64,000 bases of DNA, from contig AP026123.1 of assembly GCA_030295235.1 (NCBI GenBank), positions 930,001-994,000 on the forward strand. The letters run 5' to 3'. Numbering within the stretch: position 1 is the stretch's first letter; the number at the start of each line of letters is the position of its first letter. The notes under the pieces are model-generated. The model saw only the letters and a list, made by a program, of their open reading frames with translations, was not told the DNA's origin and searched no databases. The position numbers were made by a program, and so were the translations under genes. Shown piece after piece: positions 11,701 to 22,523 of the stretch. This stretch comes from Fistulifera solaris. Taxonomy: Eukaryota; Bacillariophyta; Bacillariophyceae; Naviculales; Stauroneidaceae.

Positions 11701-14559
11701 GTTGCGCAGGGCTCTTGTAAACAAGTTATGGGTTAAACCCTTCTTTTCAAAATCTCGTTCACACAAAGCACAAAAGGCTGGTGAGGACTCTGGAAGTCAT
11801 CAGAGGTAGATGGATGAGGATCTGTAGAATTAGTTAAGACTTCTGTCTTCTTTTCCTTATATGTCGGCAACGACAACTCGGTTTGGCCTATGTCATCTAA
11901 ATAGGCGGCCATAAAAGCGGCCCGGACAACTCGAATGAAATTTGCAATACCTGCTCGTCCTTCCACAACGCATCGTAGAACATCAGATTTAACTCTTCGA
12001 TACACAAGACCACCTAATGGGTGCATCATGTCAACAGCACCACATCCCATGTCACTGCTAGAAGACGCATTGCTCGATAAGAAGGTAAGGGAAAGGTGGG
12101 AGCCGAACCAACCCATTGAAGGCAGCGGGACACCCTTGTCTTTGTCCGTTCCGCGCTCCAATGCTTCCAGAAGGTCTCGTGTTAACAGCTGCCGTACATT
12201 GAATTCGTCCATCCCGCTTGTGTGCGATTCTGTTCCATTGATGGCAGCTCGCCAAAGTTGTTCGTTGTGACGATCCTCTGTAGCAAGATCGTAAGAATAG
12301 AGATCGGTCACTAGGGGGAGACATAATCACAACAATATCTTAGCTTACCGACCGGCACCGCCCCAACACCTTCCACAACAACATCGACATCTTCAATATT
12401 CTGGACTGGAAAGAAATCGAGATTTGGGCTATTGAGGCCTGAAAAGGTAGAGTATCGAATGGAATGGAAGACGCTCCCGGGTGCTCCCCCCTATCAACAA
12501 AAAAACGGTCAGAGCAGTCGACAAAAGGAGACTGCAAAACTTTGTTTCTTACCTTCTCCATGCGCTCCATGTCCACGCTCGTACAGACTCATAATCAATG
12601 ATTCAATCAAGGAAGGTAAGTAGCCCATACCGACATCATCATTACCGCCCAAAGGTAAGGCTGCAGTGATCCAACCACGCACAACTGATCGCGCTTGGAT
12701 AAACTGAAGAACGCGACCACCTTGGTAATAGGGCAACCGCGACCGGATAGGTGCGAGGAGACGCGAATCCATAATGGATCCACCAAGAAAGGCGTTCAAT
12801 AACACTTCCGGGCAACTGTGTAGTGACCCACTGGAACAACCACCATGTACGGCACCAGGTATCAATATTTGTGTGTACGCCGCACTCGGAAAAGTGGGAA
12901 TGGCAAGAACGTCTCTGGTCATTGACAGCGCTCGATGAGGAATACCAGCAGTGGCATGCAAAACCACATTTTCTATATCTCTACTTTTGGTTTCTTGCTC
13001 CTGAGAAAGTGGGATGAGTTGTAGCGCAATATTCGGTATCAAAGTCAAACTTGCAAACTGATGGAGGAAGCGACGCTCAAAGAATGGTGCAAAATAAGCC
13101 TGACGAATTCCTTCACCATTCTTCCGAGCACTTTCGATTGCTTCATAAAGACGTTCTTCTACATTTTCCTCTTCTTCGTCCGCGTCCTCGTCATCCTTCT
13201 CTATCCCCTCCAACAGACTTGCTCCGAAATATTCGGGGTCCTCAACGACTTTGAATGGCCCAACAGCAAAGCCTAAAGACCTAGCAGGAACCGGAGCCCA
13301 GATATGAGTACACCACACATTTGTCGCCAAAAGGTTAACAATGGAGGTAGTGTTTTGATTTGCGGCACGGTCAGGAGGAATTAGATGCGCCTGTTGACTT
13401 TCGTTACCGCGCGCCACCTGCAGCATTGTCGCAAGACTACTGCCGAGCTCCTTCTGGACGATCTCCAGCTCGACCGCTTCAAACGTGGCTTCATGCAATA
13501 AAGTTTCACTGCACCCAAAATCTTGTCCTGCACCAATGCACAAGAGACCGTGGCGATACGGGGCGGTGACTTTGACAGTAAGCTCGTGGGTTGTTCGATG
13601 CCTGTAGGAAGCGGAGTCAATGCAAGGGAGCCATGTGCGGGTGCCTTCATGATCACCGTGAACCCCCGTCGTAGTGTATAGATGAGGAGTGTGGTTCGTG
13701 GTCAGTGCGTGAAATCCACCCAGGTGATTGATTGCGTCGGGGAGAGGAATCAAGTAGTCGACCGTGACTTTGAAAGCGCGATTTCCCTTACTTGACACCA
13801 TGCCCGCCGCCAGTCGTTGCGCTACCAAATCAATTCTCTTTTCGCGTTTCTGTTGCAATCGCTGGGATAAATTTTCTTTGAGTCGCCCGACCGTATCTCC
13901 CTCCGCCATTGGCGGGCGGCCAATTCGGCTTTCCAGAGTTGTTCTGCGGCACTAGGAACGGGAAAGACCGGAACCGCACACGAAATTCGCAACTCCCCCA
14001 TATTACTCGCTATACTCGCGGCTCGCAAACCGGTCGTCATGCCCACGGCGCCACGCGACGACTGCACATCCGCGTCAAACCGAAACTCGTCCGAATTCGT
14101 ATACGAAGAAGGAGGCTTGATGAGAACATGTTCCAACGGATCGAAATGAAAAAATGTGGTATGCAACGGCTGTAACCCATTCTTTGACATGGCTTCGACC
14201 CGAACGTCCTGCACTTGACACGCCCGCAAGTGTAGCGCGAGAGAGACCCGGTTCGAGTTGTTCGGCGTGCGAGTCGCACGTCAGATAAAGTGAGGTTGTT
14301 CCGCGACCGTACCATTTACTTTCTCCACCAGGTGATTGATGAAAAGAAAATGAAGAGAGCTGACTTGATGAAGAACCGAATGCTCTGCTACACTTGCAGT
14401 TGGTGGAGATGTGGGTGGTGGATTGAAGCATTGTCTCTTGGGAGGCGGTGCTGCCGCGGACGAAGCGCGTTTCGAGGCATCGCTGGAAAGATTGAGCCGC
14501 AGCGTTTGCCCCTGTCGTGAAGGAGGATTTTCGCCCTCTGCATTTCCTGCCGTTGACAT
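8779..14559 (-). CDS. TAF2: TFIID subunit TAF2, M1-aminopeptidase-like (frameshifts)
   Basis: Core-promoter-binding TFIID subunit, about 1,870 residues. Exons 14559-12553, 12483-12349, 12310-9750 and 9677-8779; introns of 69, 38 and 72 nt. The M1-like N-terminal half shows VSLALHLRACQVQDV, GTRTWLPCIDSASYRH and LGFAVGPFKVVEDPEYFG. The gluzincin signature HExxH was not found, as expected for TAF2, which is not a peptidase. The downstream TAF2-type beta domain includes LLWVRVDPMGLYGG and AGAQVDAIRALAERPLQIQ. After that come acidic stretches and HEAT-like helices. Frame breaks fit missing bases near 13914-13916 and in the A4 run 11772-11775. The first 100 codons (14235-14330) change frame twice and contain an apparent TGA at 14281-14283. 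The start at 14559 is the best ATG but the N terminus is uncertain. Confidence 0.8.
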
Positions 14560-14754
14560 GAAAAAGAAATGATTGTATTATTGTTTCCTCTTGTTGTGAT
14601 GTTTCACCCTTTTTATAGAGTAGATCCGCTCGTTGCGCTCGTCCGCTCCGCATCGGCGGATCGTTGACTGCCGGCCGGCTGCCGGGTCACTAAGGTTATA
14701 GGTAAGGACGTATACAATAATACTATAGGATCATTGTGTTGGTTCAGGGAGACC

Positions 14755-14775
14755 GCGACTGAATTTCAGTCACGC
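14755..14775. repeat. Dispersed imperfect palindrome (GACTGAATTTCAGTC core)
   Basis: The arms GCGACTG and CAGTCACGC surround AATTT. Same family as the sites at 442, 15337, 15553, 15772 and 49539. It lies about 200 bp upstream of the TAF2 start. Confidence 0.55.
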
Positions 14776-15209
14776 TCCTGATATGGAAAACGAATAGAAC
14801 GGCGCTAAGCTGGGCCACAAATGATAGTGCAAAATAACCAATCAACTTTTGAGGCTTTTATTGGTGTCAAGCTAGATTACGATTTTCATTTGAAACGCAA
14901 CAGATTGATATACGCCTCCGATATTCTACAATTGACCTCCGTTCGCTTTGCCAAATTGTTCAACTAGTCTACAACTTTTTTATAACAATAAAGTTCTTTG
15001 CAGATTGTTGACTTCCGTATATAATAGACTATGGACCCAAGTTACGCGCACTAATAAAACGGCTGCATTTCAGTCATGAATCTTCCAAGTCAGACAGCTA
15101 CCTATAACCTTGGTTCGTTCTGCCGACGTGGAAAGTTACGATTGTCTTTCCTATCAAACAAATACCCCCAAAAGAATTTTCATTGCACGAATGTGAGCTA
15201 TGATTCGAT

Positions 15210-15800
15210 TTTATTCCAATGAATAACCTTCAGCAGCAACAACAATGCACTTATTGATTCGTGATGTCGAAAAGCCTTGGGCACACAAAGAATTTGGTAT
15301 TTACTATAGACCCAAACTGATGTTGTCCGTTTTCACCACGACTGAACTCCAGTCATGAATTAATTTCCTTCCGAGCCAGATTGCTGCGTAACCTTCGTTC
15401 TTACTGCTGTCATGTTGAACTATATTTTTCTTTATTACAGTGAATAATTTTCAGCAGCAACAACAATGCACTTATTGATTCTTGATGTCGAAAAACGTTG
15501 GGGAGCAAAGAATTCCGTATTTACTATAGACCCAAACTGTTGTCCGTTTCACCACGACTGAACTCCAGTCATGAATTAATTTTCTTCCGAGCCAGATTGC
15601 TGCGTAACCTTTGTTCTTACTGCTGTCATGTTGAACTATATTTTTCTTTATTCCAATGAATAACCTTCAGCAGCAATATAGCAATGCACTTATTGATTCG
15701 TGATGTCGAAAAGCCTTGGGGGAAGTAGAATTCTGTATTTACTATAGACCCAAAAAGAAGGCGACCTTCACCACGACTGAGTTCCAGTCATGAATCAATA
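15210..15800. repeat. Three direct copies of a ~220-bp unit, each with the GACTGAA/CAGTC palindrome
   Basis: Copies begin near 15210, 15431 and 15647 with TTTATT(C/A)CA(A/G)TGAATAA, so the spacings are about 221 and 216 bp. Each carries TTCAGCAGCAA, then CACTTATTGATTC, TGTCGAAAA, ATTTACTATAGACCCAAA, and finally the palindrome GACTGAACTCCAGTC followed by ATGAATTAATT (copy 3: ATGAATCAAT). Copies 1 and 2 are nearly identical; copy 3 diverges after the palindrome. Non-coding. Confidence 0.8.
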
Positions 15801-16153
15801 TTCACGACGCCAGACTGCTATTAAACCCTTACTGAAACTGCGAGCTAGGTAATACCCCAACGAAATAATTCCATTTGCGCTCGCTTTTGCAGAAGTGAAA
15901 ATTGTAGAATAATCATCAACAGAATCGCAAGCACAATAGAGCTGCTCGCCCTTTCATTCTATAGCCCCTTATAACCTTCGTTGCTGTAAGTTTAGGCGGT
16001 CTGGCCAACCTCGTCAAGACTGTGTTCAGCGTAAACCACGTGGCAGTCGAAACCCGCATAAAAAATAAGGTGCACTTTTCACCATCAACAACAAAACATT
16101 CATAAACATATAAACATCATTCATCTCAACGACCGAACAAGAAAGACACAACA

Positions 16154-17631
16154 ATGATGCGAAAACAAGCAAGAATATCATGTTTGGGGATCTGTGTACT
16201 ACTTTGGAGTTTTCTGATCTCTTCTTATATTCCTAGTTGGGCCAAAGAAATCGAAGCGACCGAAGAGTGGACGTTGTTGGGAGAAAACGACACAGTTGAT
16301 GCTGGCATGCACATTCGTATCGATATGACAACGGGTGAAAAGTGGGTCAAACTAATCAGTGATGATGACAGCAAGTCGTCAACACAAGATGTGCAGGTTT
16401 CGACGGATGGTGGCATGCAACTCGTCCCACGCAAAGATTCTCCCGACCCGACCACAATTCCTTATGATTTTGATATGATGCATCGGACACTATCGAAACT
16501 TCCAGAAGACGAACAAGAACAACTTGGACTTCCTTCGTTACCGGAAGGGACGGTCCAGGCATTGTCTGCGAACGAGCGGCACGAGTTTGAACGAACCATG
16601 ACGAAGATATGGGAAAAGCGACAGGCGCAACTGAAAGCAGTTATGGAGGAATCGGTCGCTGATCTTCCAGAAATTCTAAAAGATCGAATTGCGAGAATAC
16701 AAGAATATATTATGAACCCAGTAGCGCATCTCGAAACTGCTGATTTCGAGAATACAGTGGAAGGTCAAGTCAGTCATATTTTGTCGGTCGTCCAAGATCT
16801 GGAATTTTCGCTCTCCGACGTCGATATGGCACGAGACTTCTTTACCATGGGAGGCTGGAATCTATTGCTGTCTTTAATATCGGAAGACGTTCACACATCA
16901 CCGAATGCAACGTCGACACACCATTTAAGAGATAAAATAAACATGCTCCAGGGACACGCCGCATGGGCTTTGGGGACGTCTGTGAAGAACGTGGGAGAAT
17001 TCTACCCCTTGCCACTGCAAAAGTTCATTTGTTCGGAAATGGAGAGCGTGTTGTTTCTGCGATACAATTACTCTTGGAAGAATATGACCGCGCAACAACC
17101 AGCGAGCTCCAAAGCGACGAATCGACGCAGTCTCGTTACTTTAAATGCCAAAAGCTGTTATATGCCATGGGGTCACTTCTAAGGGCGAACAGAGCCGCAC
17201 AAACTCAATTTGTCGGCTTTGGCGGCCCAATGAAGCTGGGAGCTCAACTTGCGAAATCATTTGAGCAGGACGAGAGCATGAGACCGGGAAAGACTAAGGA
17301 GAGTCTACTTGTGCTGGCTAACGATCTTGTTTCTGATGTCACACTTCACCCAGGAAAATCGGAGCAAGTCGATGATGCTATCATTCAGAGCTTTTCAACA
17401 AGCATTTGGTGTGATTCCATCCTTTTGGCGCTCGAAAGTGATTTCCGATTACAAGAAAAGGCTTTCGAGGCTACCAGAACGTTTCTTCCTCATTGTCGAT
17501 GGCAAGCAAATGATATCACAAATGCGCTATCTAAACTCCGATCATCTTGGGAGGGAACTGGCAATGAAAGAGATGCCGATTTGCAGTATGAATTATTGAA
17601 GCTTGTCGACTCAACTCTTGCTATGCTCTAA
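16154..17631 (+). CDS. SIL1: ER nucleotide-exchange factor SIL1 (one frameshift)
   Basis: Armadillo-fold exchange factor for the lumenal Hsp70 BiP. A signal peptide (residues about 9-30, GICVLLWSFLISSY, cleavage near PSWA) fits ER entry. The SIL1 hallmark H-x-R-x-x-x-x-TGEKWVKLI follows at about residue 54. Later come helical repeats including AAWALGTSVKNVGEFYPL, LLYAMGSLLRANRAAQTQF and GGPMKLGAQLAK, which match the Arm region that grips the BiP lobe. A frame break at the C4 run 17005-17008 fits one missing C, giving 492 residues. No KDEL/HDEL-like ER-retention signal is seen at the C terminus (ends STLAML). Its stop is 15 bp from the stop of the convergent PPR-like gene. Confidence 0.82.
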
Positions 17632-17646
17632 TTTCAGAAAAGTAAA

Positions 17647-20123
17647 TTACTTGGTTTTCAATACCAACGCTTGTTCATTGTGAACGCGAGTTGTTCTTCG
17701 CTGAGTCGTGGTAGCATCTCGACTCCATTCAGAGGGTAGCCTGTCTAAGAGCAATGCTTTAGGAGGGCTACGATTCCATCGTAATCCGATTCTTTTGTCG
17801 TAGTCGCCTTCAACAACTCTGAGTTCGTCGTCTCTCACATTGATGATAGTCTGCGCAAAGTCATGGGACAAACCAAAAGGCGTTTTAAAGATTTGAGTGG
17901 AAGCATAGCCACAACCTGCCAAACCATTTCCTGTGTTAGCAAACCATTTGCACAACATTCGTCGAAAAGACCTTCCACAACCTCAACGTGCTGGTCGTCC
18001 AAATCAACCACCTGTGTCCTGAGGACTTCAGTGATCAAGTAAAAGGATCTAGCATTGCGTTTGCCATAGCGAAAGGTATCGATAGCAGTATTGTATGCAT
18101 GGAGTCTGTCTTCAATTGTGAACTGTGGTCGGCAGCAAGTCTCGAGTACATAGTTGCAAGGAAACGCCGACAACTTGCCAGTTAGATCTTTTAGCTTCAC
18201 CAACAAGGCCGACGCGCGAGTAACTGGATTTAGCTGAGAATCGGCATCCAACTTTTGTATACACCACGCCTGTATCGCAAGCGCAAAAAGACCATTGTAA
18301 TTGTCCGAGCACACTCCTTTCTTGATTGTCCATCTCAACAAGTTTTCGCAATGCTCCGCTGGATATAATTCGCCTGACAGGCCCTCATAGCGTCTACCAT
18401 CAGTGGATTTCTGGAGCCAGGAAGATAACGCATATCTGAGATGAACTTCGCGTGGCTCAAAACGCTCACCTCGGCTCTCATAAAGTTCCATCAACTTCAT
18501 GAAAAGTGACTCAGCTCGACAGGCAGCAGCTGGATCAGAGGATCTTAAAAATCCCTTCATCGCTATGGCAAACGTTTGACCGGTCAGTTCCCGACTGGAT
18601 GACGTGTTTTCAAGAGCCCGATAAAGCATCTTTTCCACCAAGAAAGGCGCCCCTTTGTACTCAGAATCTAAAAGTTCCGACATCGAAGCGTTAAATTCGT
18701 ATATCCTTGTGTAGGGTGCATCAACGACCAATTGCAATAGTTTCTGAATTCGATCTTCACTGTCAGGTAACTTGGACTCATCCCATGCTTTGATCAGCCG
18801 AATAATCGTGTCGTTCCGTGGCCAGCAAGTTCTCCACAAAGGGCTCTTTTCTTTCATTTCTCTGAGCCAGGTCATACACTATCCTGTCAGCACGAAGTAA
18901 AGATGAATTCCGAGGTTCTGTTTTGGTGAGGGCATCAACAAGAACTCCCGTGGCCCATGAGACATCAAGGCCTTTTCTGATTGTGGATACAATTTCTGAC
19001 CGAGTCTCGTGGAGTATTCTTTGCAGCAACGCATCAATTTCGGCAACGAAATTCGACCGCAAAGTTTGACCTGAATAAATGATATACTTGCTGTACGCTT
19101 GGAGAACAGCATGATAGCTAAAGCTGTCCAGAAGAAATTCATAGTTTCCTGTTCTTTCGTAATAACGATCCATTCTGGCGATAATGCCTTTTATCTGATT
19201 CAAAGCTGTCGGATGCTTCGAGACACGAGACTTTGCATAGGAAGACAACACCATGTTAAAGCACGCACGGTCCGGATATTCTAGTTGCGGTAGCTCAAAG
19301 CTAGATTGAGCAAGCGTAAGTTGACTGGCGTCTTCCAGCTCTTGCAGGTATTGGAGTGCTTTCGCGGGCCCTTCCGTAGCCCCAGATAATGCCCATGCCC
19401 GAATCACGCTTTTGTAGCTTCTTCGGCACGGAACAGGCGAACGAAGTTGATGATCTGCATCTGGAGGAAAATACGACTTTTCTTTAGTGTATTCGGCCTT
19501 CATCAAATTCAAAATATGTTCGGCTCGTTCAGCTGCTTCCTCGGACTTGACTCCCGACCAAGCAATAATTGTGCGCACATACATCATCTGCGTCGGAAAT
19601 GGTAGATCCGAGGATGGATCTGATACGACCTTTCTATGCTCCTCTGGATCTGAAGGAAAGCGACTGAGACAATTCAGTATGATTCGTTCCGCTAGCCTGG
19701 CACCTCGAATAGAGGGAGCAACCGGTGCATCCGTCGTAGTTTCGATTGCATTCATCCCAGTATCGCACGCCCTTCTTATCAAGGGATGGAGCAGCGCGTA
19801 AACATCCCGTGAGGTCAGTGATTCCAGTGAATCAAGTTGTTTCACCACTTCTTCCAGCTCATCAATCGAAAGAGTCTGTATTCGGGCGGCATCCATCTCG
19901 AAAATGGAAAGACTTTCCGTACTATTGGAGCGCTCGGCTTGTAGAAAAGTGCTGTAGCGATAAATACCCTTCGGCACCGGCGGAATGAAAAAGAATCGCG
20001 AAGACGAGGAGTAGTGATTGCTGCATGAATTTCATAACCGATGCTCGAGGCAAAATATCTAAGTAAAACATGGCGCCTTGAAATCTTCTTCACTGATTTC
20101 GTGCAGAATCTAGACGCCAGCAT
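17647..20123 (-). CDS. PPR-like organellar protein (three frameshifts)
   Basis: About 825 residues of helical-hairpin protein. Degenerate PPR-type helices are visible: RRSYKSVIRAWALSG, ACFNMVLSSYAKS, SFSYHAVLQAYSKY, NDTIIRLIKAWDES and CNYVLETCCRPQ. Such proteins bind organellar RNA and act in its processing or translation; the target cannot be predicted. The N terminus (MLASRFCTKSVKKISRRHVLLRYFASS) is Arg/Lys/Ser-rich without acidic residues and looks like a mitochondrial presequence. Frames change at the A5 run 19988-19992 (one base missing), somewhere in 18810-18860 (one extra) and at the A4 run 17875-17878 (one missing). The total length is consistent with one continuous frame. Single exon. 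Confidence 0.72.
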
Positions 20124-20886
20124 GATGATTGGAACCCTCGCTGGTAAAACCGTTAAGCTGCCCGCTTAATAATGAAAGAACATTTAGTTACTTCGAAGCG
20201 AAAATGTTGCAAATGAAGAAGTTGCCAACGTTTGGATCATCGTCTCAAGAAGTCAGGATTGCAATGATAAAAATTTGCAGAAATCTGCTTTTGCAACAGC
20301 ATGCCCCGGGATTCGATTTAACCTTGTACACGAACTCCCCTTCCGCCTTTCCGCCTTCCGCGTCTTCAGCCTATGTATCGATACTTTGGACTAGGACGAA
20401 AACATCCTCTCACATGCAACCGAAGCTTCCCCTACAATCTGTCATATAGCAGACCCGTTAAAGGCCACGATTTCAATTTATTTAGCGGTCATAAACACAG
20501 TAATTGAGATACTAAAGCCGTTTTGAGAGTTTTGGCGGCGGTCGAATATGGTCATGCGAAAGAAATAGCTAAGGATTGTACTTTACGATTAACCGTTGAA
20601 GATTGGAAGCAGTTTTTAATCCGCACGAAGATATTTCCCCGAGTGACGCGTTTAGTTTTGTATGACCTGAACAGAGCTATTTTATTTTAGTTTCTGAATA
20701 GAACAGGTTCTGCATTTAGATGATGAAAAGACATCTTCCAAAGGCTGCCAAAGGTTTTGACATCAAGACTTTTCGGTTTCAGTTCCATTCATTTTTCAAT
20801 CTCGCTGCCTTTTCCATCAAGGTGTCATAAACATCAACAACATTCGATCTTCGCATAACAATAGTTGCCGCTAATACCGTGCAACG
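20124..20886. other. Intergenic region between divergent genes
   Basis: A 106-codon open frame at 20129-20449 starts only 6 bp from the antisense PPR-like start codon and shows no domain or convincing composition. I do not call it a gene. Nothing else recognised. Confidence 0.45.
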
Positions 20887-22452
20887 ATGAGCGGCGCCGA
20901 AATAATTAATTTCATACGAGAAGGCTGGCTCATTCCATGCGTACTTTACCCATATTTGGCGGTTGAATTTATGTTCTTCATGCTTTTCAAATTGTATCTC
21001 GTCCCAAAGGCAAATATTCGAACACAGACTCAACCGTATCGAGACTACGGAAACGACAGGCACAAGCTATTAGAACGAGTTTTGAATCGATTATCACTCA
21101 TCTGCAAAAAGACTGGTCGATGCCCTCAAAAAGAAGCTCAAAAATTTCTTCACAACTGGTTCCGACCCATCTCTTCGACCGATGAAGTAGTCACTTCATC
21201 TCCATCTCGACCTTTTTCAGCACCCCTGCCGCTGGAATCTATGTCGAGCACTGCCTCCGATAATGACACAGATTCGGTTTCATCGGTGGAGGACGATGAA
21301 GACTCAATGATGCGGTGCTCTAAGCAAGGAATATCGTTCCCGGAAATGACTGTAGAAAACATCGGAAAGGACGAAGTAGATGAATTCCTGGCGTGGTCAC
21401 TCTTTGAGAAGGAGCCACGCGACATGGTGGAATGGGAGAAAGATGAGTTGGAAGTTTGCCATCTGCTTTTGCGACAAAAGCTCAATTTGGCATTCGAACC
21501 CGGTAGATTGAATGTTATGCGACCGCGTCGTTTGTCAAAAGAGGACGTCGATACCCTTCATCGACCGCTTGTGATTTACTTGTTTGTTGCCCTCTTCAAA
21601 GCACTCGCTGGCTGGCAGCTGATGGCGTTCGGATTCCGAAAGATTGTGTCAAAGACTGGAGTAGTAGCGTGGTTTCGTCCAGCTTGTCACCAAGAAGCGG
21701 AACAGCTAATGCCTCGTCTTTTCTTTCACGGGGTTGCACCGGGCGGAGCGAGTATGTACCTTCCCTTCGCTTTTAGCCTAGTCAGTGACGGCCGCGCATC
21801 ATTTTTGTTCGAGAATCCCAATATATCATGCACAATAGGCTTCGGAGCACTCACCGAAGTGGAGTACGTAGAAGGAATCATGGAGATTGTCAATCGATCC
21901 GTGGGGGCGGATAAAAATCTTTCCATTGTCGGACACTCCTTCGGATCGGTACCACTGACGTGGATGATCCGCTCTTCTGAATTGAAGGATCGAGTGCATC
22001 AAATGGTCCTGCTTGATCCCGTTACGATCATGTTGAGCGAGCCCGATGTAATGGTTAGCTTCCTGTACAAGACTGGGATCAGCTTGATCCGAATGGTGGC
22101 GGGCTCGGAGCTTTTCACTATTTACTACTTGCGTCGACATTTTGCGTGGTATAACAGCGAGCTTTGGTTGGAAGATATCCCCGAACACACGCAGACCGTC
22201 GTCGCTCTGTCGCAACAAGATGAGATCGTCAACGCAGAGAAAGTACGAGAGTATGTGGAGCTCGGTTTTAGCGGAAAGCTCGATCTGTTATTCTGGAAAG
22301 GTGCTAGTCATGGAAAATGTGTGTATACTCCATCCAAGTGGAGGGAATTGAAGGAAGTAATGAACAGGCAAGAATCGTCCATTGTAAACACCATGGACAA
22401 AAGTGAAGATTTTGGATCATTCCTGGATTGCTATTCACAACTCGAAGATTAG
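20887..22452 (+). CDS. Membrane-anchored alpha/beta hydrolase, copy 1
   Basis: 521 residues, one clean exon. A hydrophobic segment (about residues 15-40, ending LYLVPKAN) probably anchors the N terminus. A Ser/Asp-rich linker (about 100-140) follows, then the hydrolase fold. LFFHGVAPGG is an oxyanion-loop HG motif and IVGHSFGSVPLTW is the nucleophile elbow (Ser351). Asp445 in QQDEIVN and His475 in ASHGKC complete a Ser-Asp-His triad in the right order. Substrate unknown; lipid or ester hydrolysis is likely. A paralogue with the same layout lies 1.35 kb downstream (23805-25351), with an antisense M23 peptidase gene between them. Confidence 0.83.
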   Translation: MSGAEIINFIREGWLIPCVLYPYLAVEFMFFMLFKLYLVPKANIRTQTQPYRDYGNDRHKLLERVLNRLSLICKKTGRCPQKEAQKFLHNWFRPISSTDEVVTSSPSRPFSAPLPLESMSSTASDNDTDSVSSVEDDEDSMMRCSKQGISFPEMTVENIGKDEVDEFLAWSLFEKEPRDMVEWEKDELEVCHLLLRQKLNLAFEPGRLNVMRPRRLSKEDVDTLHRPLVIYLFVALFKALAGWQLMAFGFRKIVSKTGVVAWFRPACHQEAEQLMPRLFFHGVAPGGASMYLPFAFSLVSDGRASFLFENPNISCTIGFGALTEVEYVEGIMEIVNRSVGADKNLSIVGHSFGSVPLTWMIRSSELKDRVHQMVLLDPVTIMLSEPDVMVSFLYKTGISLIRMVAGSELFTIYYLRRHFAWYNSELWLEDIPEHTQTVVALSQQDEIVNAEKVREYVELGFSGKLDLLFWKGASHGKCVYTPSKWRELKEVMNRQESSIVNTMDKSEDFGSFLDCYSQLED

Positions 22453-22523
22453 AATTTTTGACGTGAATAGATAATGTTGTAGATGTACTCATAAAGTCGA
22501 TTTTTTAGAATCAAGAATCAACT

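Larger units (their letters stand above)
14560..16153. other. Gene-free 1.6 kb with tandem repeat and palindromes
   Basis: No plausible coding region. It holds a palindrome at 14755-14775, a half-palindrome at 15063-15077 and the three-copy array at 15210-15800. Both flanking genes (TAF2 and SIL1) point away, so both promoters lie here. Confidence 0.6.

Noticed and set aside
14075-14653. 192-codon antisense-strand frame over the TAF2 start
   Set aside because: Only a short piece (GTTSLYLTC) looks TAF2-like; most is a frame shadow.
20129-20449. 106-codon frame
   Set aside because: Abuts the antisense PPR-like start, no domain, no signal peptide, composition like random non-coding sequence.
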